DNA of 9,668 nt from Phormidesmis priestleyi (GTDB taxonomy: Bacteria; Cyanobacteriota; Cyanobacteriia; Phormidesmidales; Phormidesmidaceae): the NCBI GenBank assembly GCA_003242115.1, contig QBMP01000173.1:1-9668 (forward strand), in the 5' to 3' direction. Below are positions 1 to 6,635 of the stretch, piece by piece. Each line of letters starts with the position of its first letter. Position 1 is the stretch's first letter. The notes under the pieces are model-generated. The model had not been told where the DNA came from. It worked only from the letters and a program-made list of their open reading frames with translations, and did not search any database. Made by a program: the position numbers and the translations under genes.

Positions 1-42
1 ATTGGCCTTAATTTACGACTCCTCTATTGTAATTTATTGTGC

Positions 43-1866
43 CTACCTACTTAGTATCTCTCCATTTTTTTGAATGCCCATTTGCTGAGCGATCGCTCGC
101 GCTGTGGTAATGTGATCGCCGGTAATCATTTTGACCTGGATGCCAGCCGACTGGCAGGTTTTGATGGCGGCGATCGCCTCGGGCCTCGGCGGGTCGATCA
201 TCCCCTGCAATCCTAAGAAAACCAGTTCCGAGTCAATGTCCTTATGGTCTATGGCATGTTGATGAGAGCCTACCTCTTTTTTAGCAAAGGCCAGCACCCG
301 TAGCCCTTTATCGGCCATTGCTTCGACCTTCTGACGGATTGTTTCTGGATCTAGATCAACGTGCTGGCCTTGCTCATTGACTGACCCAGAACAGCGCTCT
401 AGCAGCGCCTCTACCGATCCTTTCACATAAATAATTCGAGATGCCGCATCATGCAGCGTCGCCATATATTGATACTGAGACTCAAATGGAATCGAATCTA
501 ACCGAGCGTTGGCTGCTGCTTGCTTGCCCTGGTTCAAATCAGCTTTAGCCGCAGCCGCAATCAGCGCCCCTTCTGTCGGATCGCCGACTACTGACCAAGT
601 TTCTCCCTTTTTCTCTAGCTGAGAATCATTACACAGTATTCCGGCAGTTAAGCAATCTCTCACAGCAGGCGGTAAGTTGTTTTCGAGTGACCTATGCGCA
701 GTGCTATGTACAGCGCTGTTGTTTGCTGGCGCAGCTTCATTTTGCAGCTCAGCTTCGCTCAGCGTAACCTCTCCATTGGGGCTATAGCCGCTGCCGCTGA
801 TGCGGTAGTGCTGGCCGCCAGCATAAATAGCCTGTACCGTCATTTGGTTCTCAGTTAGCGTGCCGGTTTTATCAGAGCAAATTACGGTAGCCCCGCCCAA
901 TGCTTCGACCGCTGGCAGCTTGCGAATAATGGCATGACGACGCGCCATCCGGTTGACGCCGATGGCCAGCGTAATCGTGACGACAGCAGGCAAGCCTTCT
1001 GGAATTGCGCTCACTGCCAAAGCAACCGCTGATTCAAACATATACGCCCAAGATTCTCCCTGGCCTAGCCCAATGGCAAACGTCAGGGTCGCTACCGTCA
1101 AAATTGCGTAGAGCAAGGTGCGGCTAAACTTGGCAAATTTGCGAGTCAGCGGCGTGGTCAGGTTCACGCGCCCTGCCATGGACTGAGAGATTTGGCCGAC
1201 TTCAGTAGCCGTTGCCGTGGCGACAACCATACCAGTGCCCTGCCCCAACGTCACAAAGCTGCCCGCGTAGGCCATATTGGTACGCTCGGCCAGCGGTGTG
1301 TCGGCTGGCAACGCTTTGATCGATTTGTTGACGGGTAATGATTCGCCGGTTAGTGCGGATTCGTCTACCTGTAAGCTGCGTACCTTGAGCAGGCGTAAAT
1401 CGGCGGGAACTTTGTCTCCCGAAGCGAGCATGACAACATCTCCAGGGACTAAATCTCCCGACAAAATTTTCAGCGTTTCTCCTGCTCTAATGACGGTGGT
1501 TTCGGTGGTGACGGTTTTGGCTAAAGAGGCGATCGCCCCTTCAGCTTTCGACTCTTGCACATAGCCAATCACCGCGTTGATGACCGTCACCCCCCAAATC
1601 ACGGCGGCATTTGTCCAGGAGCCGAGCAGTGCCTTAACCGCCCCGGCAATCAGCAAAATATAAAGCAGTGGCTCGTTGAACTGCAACAGAAACCTCAACC
1701 AGGCTGGCTTACCCGGTTTAGATTTAAGCTCATTGCGTCCGTGAATTTCGTAGCGGCTGGCAACCTCTGCTGCGGTTAAGCCTTGATCTGGGCTGCTGCT
1801 AAAAAAATCAGTCACTTCCTGTTCAGGCAGGTGATGATAGGGCTGGGGTGTTTTTTGGTCTGGCAT
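43..1866 (-). CDS. C-terminally truncated P2-type cation-transporting ATPase, probable pseudogene
   Basis: P-type ATPases couple ATP hydrolysis to cation movement across the membrane. The 607 residues hold the N-terminal cation-ATPase domain (about 10-75), M1-M2 (about 64-103), the actuator loop with TGES at 173-176, M3-M4 (about 248-303) with PEGL at 289-292, the phosphorylation motif DKTGT at 332-336 (D332), nucleotide-domain motifs GDPTE (428-432) and KGS (482-484), then DPPR (558-561) and TGD (582-584). PEGLPAVVT in M4 resembles the calcium-pump-like P2A group, but the ion cannot be assigned. The reading frame stops just after TGD. The hinge motif GDGxNDxPAL and M5-M10, about 300 residues in full-length relatives, are absent, and the 42 bases beyond the stop encode nothing like them in any frame. 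Loss of the hinge and the ion-binding helices should abolish pumping. Start: ATG at 1866, no strong Shine-Dalgarno, 35 bp after the GH13 gene, so probably cotranscribed with it. Confidence 0.85.
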   Translation of the reverse strand: MPDQKTPQPYHHLPEQEVTDFFSSSPDQGLTAAEVASRYEIHGRNELKSKPGKPAWLRFLLQFNEPLLYILLIAGAVKALLGSWTNAAVIWGVTVINAVIGYVQESKAEGAIASLAKTVTTETTVIRAGETLKILSGDLVPGDVVMLASGDKVPADLRLLKVRSLQVDESALTGESLPVNKSIKALPADTPLAERTNMAYAGSFVTLGQGTGMVVATATATEVGQISQSMAGRVNLTTPLTRKFAKFSRTLLYAILTVATLTFAIGLGQGESWAYMFESAVALAVSAIPEGLPAVVTITLAIGVNRMARRHAIIRKLPAVEALGGATVICSDKTGTLTENQMTVQAIYAGGQHYRISGSGYSPNGEVTLSEAELQNEAAPANNSAVHSTAHRSLENNLPPAVRDCLTAGILCNDSQLEKKGETWSVVGDPTEGALIAAAAKADLNQGKQAAANARLDSIPFESQYQYMATLHDAASRIIYVKGSVEALLERCSGSVNEQGQHVDLDPETIRQKVEAMADKGLRVLAFAKKEVGSHQHAIDHKDIDSELVFLGLQGMIDPPRPEAIAAIKTCQSAGIQVKMITGDHITTARAIAQQMGIQKNGEILSR

Positions 1867-1901
1867 GATGCTGATATGCAGGGATAAATTGGGTTTGAAG
1901 C

Positions 1902-3539
1902 CTAGCTTTTCTGTTCAACTCGGAACCAGCGATACCCATAGGATTCTAGCGATATGAGTTGAGGATTTTGTGAGGATTGGGGATGTGAGGGTGGGTAGGC
2001 GCGATCGCCAAATAGATCCACCAAATGACCCAACGACCCAGACTTAAGTGTGACGGTGCAGGCTTGCTCGGATAAGTTATGCACCGTCAACACCGTCTTA
2101 TCTTTCCAAGCGCAACAGTGGGCAAACACACCCGGCTGGTCAGTCTCGATAATTTTCCAATTGCCCCAGCCAATTTCTGAATGCTGCTTGCGAATGCGGA
2201 TAACTCGGTCAAACCAATTGAGCAACGAATCAGGCGATCGCTGTTGAGCCGTGACATTAACGTTAGGGTAGCCATATTCGCCCTCTGAGATCACCGGGTT
2301 AGACAGGCAGGCAGGTGCCGCCGTCGAGAATCCGCCATTGGCCTTTTCTGACCACTGCATGGGCGTCCGAACGCTATCGCGACCGGGCAAAGACAGATCG
2401 TCACCCATCCCAATTTCATCGCCATATCGAATTAGCGGAATCCCTGGCAGCGCGAACAACAGACTGTAGATAAGTTCAATTCGCCGCCGATCTCCGTTAA
2501 ACATCGGCGGTAGCCGTCGCCGTATCCCACGTCCATAAATTTGCATCCGCTCTTCTGGGGCAAAGGCTTCATATATTTTGTCGCGTTCGGCCTCACTGAG
2601 CTGATCGAGCGTGAGTTCGTCATGGTGGCGCACAAAGTTGAGCCATTGGCACGCTTGGGGCGTTTTTGGGAGTTGCTGAAGCCCGTCTGTGAGCGGAGCA
2701 GATTGCTGAAGCGCCAGTGCTAAGAACTTTTTTTGATTGGTGAAAAAGCTAAACAGCATATGCATTCGGTTGCCATCGCCAAAATAAGTTGAAAATGCCT
2801 CAGATTCTACATTGGCCTCTGCTAGCAACACCGCCTCTGGATTTCTGGAAGACACCGCCTCCCGCAGATCTTCTAAAAAGCTTTCTAACTCATACTGCTC
2901 GGCGAGAACTTCTATATTTTTTACAAAGTAAGGCACCGCATCTACTCGAAACCCAGAGACACCTAGCTCTAGCCAAAAGTGAACAATCTTACGAATTTCG
3001 TCTCGCACCACAGGATTAGAGATATTTAGGTCGGGCTGTTCTTTATAAAAGTGGTGCAGATAGTATGCGCCCGCTTTGTTGTCGTATTCCCAAATGCTAT
3101 CTTCGGCGTCAGGAAAAATAACCTCGGCTGGATCGGTTTCGGGAGGGTCGTTTGCCCAAATGTAGTAGTCACGATACTTAGAATTTTCATCGGATCGCGC
3201 GGCCTGAAACCAGGGATGCTGAATCGAAGTATGATTGATCACGAGATCAATCAATACGCCAATGCCGCGTTTTTTGGCTTCGTGCATAAATTCAACAAAG
3301 TCACCTAATGTTCCTAGTCGCGAGTCCACACTGTAGTAGTCCATAACGTCGTAGCCATCGTCCCGATTGGGCGAAGGATAAAACGGGTGAAGCCATAAGC
3401 AGGTGATTCCTAGCCCCGATAGATAGTCTAGACGTTGAGTTAGCCCAAGGAAATCACCCACGCCATCGCCATCTGAATCCATAAATGTTTCCACGTCTAA
3501 AGAATAAACGATGGCGTTTTTGTACCAGAAGTTCTGCAT
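1902..3539 (-). CDS. treS: GH13 alpha-amylase-family enzyme, trehalose synthase (maltose alpha-D-glucosyltransferase) type
   Basis: Trehalose synthases interconvert maltose and trehalose in the cytoplasm by intramolecular transglucosylation. The 545-residue protein opens with WYKNAIVYSLDV and DSDGDGVGDF, characteristic of this GH13 group. GH13 landmarks: DGYDVMDY (61-68), VINH (100-103), nucleophile D200 in GFRVDAV, acid/base E241 in LLAEAN, and the third catalytic aspartate D307 in RHHDELT. The stretches RRRLPPMFNGDRRRIEL (341-356) and GDEIGMGD (373-380) are also very like trehalose synthases. Length fits the stand-alone form without a fused maltokinase. There is no signal peptide, so it is cytosolic. 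An amylase or glucosidase specificity cannot be excluded from sequence alone. It starts 69 bp after the rhodopsin stop and ends 35 bp before the ATPase, which suggests one transcript. The ATG at 3539 has only a weak purine-rich upstream stretch. The gene symbol is by family resemblance. Confidence 0.85.
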   Translation of the reverse strand: MQNFWYKNAIVYSLDVETFMDSDGDGVGDFLGLTQRLDYLSGLGITCLWLHPFYPSPNRDDGYDVMDYYSVDSRLGTLGDFVEFMHEAKKRGIGVLIDLVINHTSIQHPWFQAARSDENSKYRDYYIWANDPPETDPAEVIFPDAEDSIWEYDNKAGAYYLHHFYKEQPDLNISNPVVRDEIRKIVHFWLELGVSGFRVDAVPYFVKNIEVLAEQYELESFLEDLREAVSSRNPEAVLLAEANVESEAFSTYFGDGNRMHMLFSFFTNQKKFLALALQQSAPLTDGLQQLPKTPQACQWLNFVRHHDELTLDQLSEAERDKIYEAFAPEERMQIYGRGIRRRLPPMFNGDRRRIELIYSLLFALPGIPLIRYGDEIGMGDDLSLPGRDSVRTPMQWSEKANGGFSTAAPACLSNPVISEGEYGYPNVNVTAQQRSPDSLLNWFDRVIRIRKQHSEIGWGNWKIIETDQPGVFAHCCAWKDKTVLTVHNLSEQACTVTLKSGSLGHLVDLFGDRAYPPSHPQSSQNPQLISLESYGYRWFRVEQKS

Positions 3540-3608
3540 AGCTATTTTCTTACGCCGGTTCTACACCGACTGATTCACTGCTTGGCTTTGGTTGTTGCGA
3601 TCGCTACA

Positions 3609-4385
3609 TTACCGGAGCCTTCGACGTAACGGCGATCGGTCGGTTGCCCAATCGATGAACTTAAAGGTCTGACTCACTACCTGGCTAGTTGCCCTGTTCT
3701 CCCTGCGACCGTTTAAATCGCGGAGTCCTTGCAAGTCTAAAAGGCTAAATCCAACTTTAGAGAAAAACGGTAGGAGACAAAACAGGGCAGTTTCTGTTGT
3801 TTGGCCGATGAACTCTAAACCAGATGGCCCAATTATCCAAACGATAGGATAGGCCACCCAAAACACCGTAAAATAGATTAGCAGCCGATCATACAGCTTT
3901 GAGAGCGCCGGTTCTTGAAGTTTGCTCTTAGCGCGCAGTGGCCCCCAAATGCCCTGTAGCACAATCAAAAACGCTACCACGCCGCAAACATACCAGAGAT
4001 ATCGCGCCCAGCTACGTTCTGATAAGTCTGCCACTAGCCCGGTTACAATAACAATGACTTGAGTGCCCATCAGTGCGCTAATCAGTACCCAGTCTTTTTT
4101 GATGAACTGCATCGCGGTTAAAGCCAGCGCTAGCAGCAGCAGCGGCGTAGTGACAATCCAATCTATGTAGCGAGCATAGTGCGTCATTTGACCGGCAACC
4201 TCTACCTTCCCTTGCCCTATCGCCATCGCCGTGTAAGCCAATCCCGACCAAATCGGAATAAAAATAGCGATCAGGTATTCGTATTGCGGTACACCTTTTG
4301 GATGACGGCTCAAAGTCCAAAAATACAGTGCTCCAATAGCCATTCCGACGACATAAAGCGAGTGAAATAGCACTTGCCAATTCAT
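3609..4385 (-). CDS. asr: Anabaena sensory rhodopsin-like microbial rhodopsin (xenorhodopsin clade)
   Basis: Seven-helix retinal protein of the inner membrane, very similar to Anabaena sensory rhodopsin and collinear with it without gaps through the helices. With the start at M1 (MNWQVLF) the numbering equals ASR: R72, counterion D75 and T79 in helix C (ARYIDW, then VTTPLLLL), W176, Y179, P206 where most rhodopsins have Asp, Schiff-base lysine K210 in LLPFFSKVGFS, and cytoplasmic D217. H8, E36 and H69 are also kept. Differences, using ASR residues from memory: A86 replaces S86 (the proton-donor position, D96 in bacteriorhodopsin), Y21 replaces H21 and Q219 replaces H219. The tail after about 222 is basic and ends RSPLRRRLR. 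An upstream in-frame start would add 11 residues, but an AAAGGGG Shine-Dalgarno 7 nt before this ATG and the ASR alignment favour 4385. A light sensor or weak inward proton carrier is more likely than an outward pump. The ASR transducer gene is not adjacent; a trehalose synthase-like gene follows. Confidence 0.95.
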   Translation of the reverse strand: MNWQVLFHSLYVVGMAIGALYFWTLSRHPKGVPQYEYLIAIFIPIWSGLAYTAMAIGQGKVEVAGQMTHYARYIDWIVTTPLLLLALALTAMQFIKKDWVLISALMGTQVIVIVTGLVADLSERSWARYLWYVCGVVAFLIVLQGIWGPLRAKSKLQEPALSKLYDRLLIYFTVFWVAYPIVWIIGPSGLEFIGQTTETALFCLLPFFSKVGFSLLDLQGLRDLNGRRENRATSQVVSQTFKFIDWATDRSPLRRRLR

Positions 4386-4392
4386 AAACACA

Positions 4393-4399
4393 CCCCTTT
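4393..4399 (-). promoter_or_regulatory. Shine-Dalgarno site fixing the rhodopsin start
   Basis: On the minus strand this reads AAAGGGG and lies 7 nt upstream of the ATG at 4385. It supports that Met over the one 33 bp further upstream (4418), which would place the site inside the coding sequence. Confidence 0.7.
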
Positions 4400-4424
4400 G
4401 AATACTGTTTTTAACCACCCTGGA

Positions 4425-4438
4425 GCTAATAAATTAGC
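4425..4438. promoter_or_regulatory. Short perfect inverted repeat upstream of the rhodopsin gene
   Basis: GCTAAT and ATTAGC are perfect reverse complements separated by AA, 40 bp upstream of the rhodopsin start. On the minus strand a TATAGA sequence (4447-4442) just upstream could be a -10 element, which would put the repeat near the transcription start. An operator is possible. The site is AT-rich and short, so chance is also possible. I recognise no known regulator motif. Confidence 0.3.
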
Positions 4439-4462
4439 GGGTCTATAACTACATTGAAAGAT

Positions 4463-4523
4463 AAAAGTGATCTAAAGGTGACAAGAATAGGTATAAGGAG
4501 GCGATCATTTTTAGATCACATTT
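4463..4523. promoter_or_regulatory. Long spaced inverted repeat in the divergent promoter region
   Basis: Arms at 4463-4479 and 4507-4523 match as reverse complements at 14 of 17 positions, with a perfect 10-bp core (GTGATCTAAA against TTTAGATCAC) and a 27-bp spacer. It lies between the divergent rhodopsin and AI-2E-family genes, so a protein bound here could control both. The right arm, read in reverse, is AAATGTGATCT, which matches one half of the CRP-family consensus, but the arms are too far apart for one ordinary CRP site. A transcribed hairpin is the alternative. Confidence 0.4.
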
Positions 4524-4591
4524 CAACCAGACAATTAAAAAGAAAATAGGCTTTTGCGCTGGCAGTAGCATTTTGATTGCTAGCAGAAGAC

Positions 4592-4596
4592 AAGGA
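4592..4596 (+). promoter_or_regulatory. Ribosome binding site of the AI-2E-family gene
   Basis: AAGGA ends 8 nt before the ATG at 4605, which supports this start rather than the internal Met at codon 6. Confidence 0.55.
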
Positions 4597-4604
4597 TAAC
4601 TGCG

Positions 4605-5645
4605 ATGCACAGTAGAAAAATGGGGCAGTGGGTGGGGGTTATTGCACTGGCGATCGCCCTCTACATTCTCTGGCAAATTCGCCAGCTTTTACTGCTGGCG
4701 TTTACAGCGGTCGTCCTGGCGACGGCAATCGATCAGCTCGTACAACAGCTTCAGCGGTGGCGACTTAAGCGATCAATCGCTGTTTTTCTCAGCGTGGCCA
4801 TTGTCCTGGTCTTGCTAATAGGTATTTTTGCGCTGATTGTGCCAGCATTCGTTCAGCAGCTTCAAGAACTGGTCGATCTTGTCCCAGAAGGACTCTCACA
4901 GATTCAAACTGGGATTAACTGGTTAGAAGATCGAGTGATAGGGCCAAACGCGCCAGAAATTCCTGATGCCACTGGATTTATTCGGCAGCTTCAGCCTTTG
5001 GGCACCAATCTGTTGCAGCGAGCTACAGATATCTTTTCTAATTCTGTTAGCTTTTTACTCAATGCTTTGCTGGTGACTGTATTAACGCTCATGCTGTTGA
5101 TCGATCCACAGCCCTATCGCAAAGTCCTTATTCGCCTGTTTCCTTCATTTTATCGCGATCGCATCGGCGATATTTTAACGCGCTGTGCAAGCGGGCTGGG
5201 CGCTTGGATAAAAGGGGCACTGTTTGAAATGGCCTTTATTGGCATATTGAGCGGGCTAGGCTTATGGCTGCTGGGCGTACCGCTGGCGTTGGCTCATGCC
5301 GTACTGGCTGGGGTGTTAAATTTTATTCCTAACGTCGGGCCAATTTTGAGCGCTGTATTACCCATGTCCATTGGCTTTTTGGACGCGCCCTGGAAGGCGG
5401 TCGCCGTCCTTGTTCTCTATGTCGTGATTCAAAATGTAGAGAGCTATTTGCTCACCCCTATCATCATGGCCAATCAGGTTGCGCTCTTACCTGCTATCAC
5501 GCTCATTTCGCAGCTTTTCTTTGCGTCCTTTTTCGGGGCGCTAGGGCTAGTGATGGCGCTGCCACTAACTGTCGTTGCCAAAGTTTGGATTGAGGAGGTG
5601 TTGTTCAAAGATATTTTAGATAAATGGCAGCAACCATCCTCCTAA
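4605..5645 (+). CDS. AI-2E family transporter (PerM/TqsA/UPF0118-type membrane protein)
   Basis: This is an inner-membrane protein of the AI-2 exporter superfamily. Characterised members export autoinducer-2 or act as sodium/proton antiporters, and most cyanobacterial members have no known substrate. Hydrophobic segments lie at about 8-25, 28-45, 57-82, 146-166, 203-224, 227-255, 262-277 and 293-325. Family landmarks are LIDPQPYRKVLIRLFP (165-180), NFIPNVGPILSAVLP (239-253) and the QNVESYLLTP block (276-285). The soluble stretch between the third and fourth segments (about 83-145) is typical. At 346 residues the length is normal and the gene looks intact. It is transcribed divergently from the rhodopsin gene and ends 10 bp before the DUF389 gene, so the two were probably cotranscribed. 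The substrate cannot be assigned; AI-2 should not be assumed. Confidence 0.88.
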   Translation: MHSRKMGQWVGVIALAIALYILWQIRQLLLLAFTAVVLATAIDQLVQQLQRWRLKRSIAVFLSVAIVLVLLIGIFALIVPAFVQQLQELVDLVPEGLSQIQTGINWLEDRVIGPNAPEIPDATGFIRQLQPLGTNLLQRATDIFSNSVSFLLNALLVTVLTLMLLIDPQPYRKVLIRLFPSFYRDRIGDILTRCASGLGAWIKGALFEMAFIGILSGLGLWLLGVPLALAHAVLAGVLNFIPNVGPILSAVLPMSIGFLDAPWKAVAVLVLYVVIQNVESYLLTPIIMANQVALLPAITLISQLFFASFFGALGLVMALPLTVVAKVWIEEVLFKDILDKWQQPSS

Positions 5646-5655
5646 TTTTGAAAAC

Positions 5656-6550
5656 GTGACCATGCTGGATTACCTACGAGACCGCATAAAGGCCTTACAG
5701 CGAAGCAGAGTAGAACCCGACAAACTAAAGCAGCTTCACGCTGATTTGTCAGATGAATCTCTCCTCAACGCTTCTTATTTAATTTTGACGGTGAGTTCCT
5801 GTGCGATCGCCACTTTGGGACTGTTGACCAACAGCGCTGCTGTGATTATCGGTGCCATGCTCATCGCGCCGCTGATGCTGCCCATTCGGGGGCTGGCCTA
5901 TGGCGCACTTCAGGGGAATATCGCGCTTTTTAGGCAGGGCGTCGCGGCGATCGCGGTGGGAACGTTTCTGTCAATTGCGATCGCCTACAGCATTGGCATC
6001 CTGGTTCGTATTCCGGCCTATGGCAGTGAGGTACTGGCTCGCTCTGCGCCAAACCTGCTCGATTTGGGCATAGCCGTGGCCGCAGGAAGTATTAGCGGTT
6101 ACGCCAAAGTTGATCCCAAGGTGTCTGCTAGCCTAGCCGGAACCGCGATCGCCGTGGCGCTAATGCCGCCCGTGAGTGTGATTGGTTGGGACAATGGCCT
6201 CTACAGCCCTGCTGCTGATCCCGCTGGGCATCAGCTTTGCTCGCCTAGCGCAACAAGCTCGCCTAGAAGCGAGTTTGCAACAGGCCCTGCTGAATCGGAC
6301 AGTTACCTTTCAGCGTTTGGAACTCCTTGCAAGTGAAACAAACTGGCTGGCAGATCCGCCAGAAGTTAGGCTTAACGTGCGCGCTAAAGCGCCAGTTACC
6401 CCTCGTCAGGTGGCACTTTTAGAAGAATTTGTCGCCCAGCAAACGGGGCGGGATTTTGTTTTGATTTTTGAGGTAGGCCAAGTGGAGGAAGTTCGTAGAG
6501 AAGGCAGCACAGAAGAAAATGGAGAGAATCCTGTGTCTGATTTTAAGTAA
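5656..6550 (+). pseudogene. DUF389-family membrane protein gene, broken by an internal out-of-frame deletion
   Basis: The first frame (GTG at 5656, or ATG at 5662) encodes the start of a DUF389 protein: a soluble N-terminus, then membrane segments with LTNSAAVIIGAMLIAPLMLP (57-76), the GTAIAVALMPPVSVIG block (162-177) and helices between. Just after this, near 6183-6205, similarity moves to the +1 frame, which continues ALLLIPLGISFARL and a C-terminal soluble tail to the TAA at 6550. The first frame instead runs through unrelated sequence to a stop at 6336. The family segment expected at the junction, with a conserved FLTN-type motif and one or two helices (my estimate about 50-60 residues), is missing. 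An internal deletion therefore fits better than a single-base frameshift. DUF389 proteins have no established biochemical role. The gene starts 10 bp after the AI-2E-family stop. A sequencing or assembly error is the other explanation. Confidence 0.8.
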
Positions 6551-6576
6551 GCAGCTTGGATAAAGGCAGTCACTTT

Positions 6577-6605
6577 TTGCTCACAATTGCAGCGGATACT
6601 AAATT
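6577..6605 (+). promoter_or_regulatory. Possible sigma70-type promoter for the ferric reductase-like gene
   Basis: TTGCTC (6577-6582) and TAAATT (6600-6605) are 17 bp apart, and the second ends about 30 bp before the start codon. Each matches its consensus at four of six positions. The match is weak in AT-rich sequence and is based only on position and spacing. Confidence 0.25.
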
Positions 6606-6623
6606 TTGAACGCTACAAGCCAT

Positions 6624-6630
6624 AGGAGGA
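6624..6630 (+). promoter_or_regulatory. Strong Shine-Dalgarno site, decides the start at 6636
   Basis: AGGAGGA lies 5 nt before the ATG at 6636. The longest open frame begins with a TTG 30 bp upstream, but this near-perfect site shows that the ATG is the real start. Confidence 0.85.
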
Positions 6631-6635
6631 TTTCA

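Noticed and set aside
3554..3570. Hairpin GCCGGT-TCTAC-ACCGAC between the rhodopsin and GH13 genes as a terminator
   Set aside because: No T tract follows it on the minus strand, and the short gap favours cotranscription.
4495..4501. AAGGAGG on the plus strand, a strong Shine-Dalgarno-like string
   Set aside because: No ATG, GTG or TTG at suitable distance opens a frame of any length. It lies within the spacer of the inverted repeat.
4505..4523. Complete CRP-type site (TGTGA-N6-TCACA)
   Set aside because: Only the TCACA half is present. The position of the other half reads TCATT, so this is at best half of a site.
4449..4676. Minus-strand open frame of 75 codons across the divergent spacer
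   Set aside because: It overlaps the start of the AI-2E-family gene and the inverted repeat, has no ribosome site and looks like a translation of regulatory DNA.
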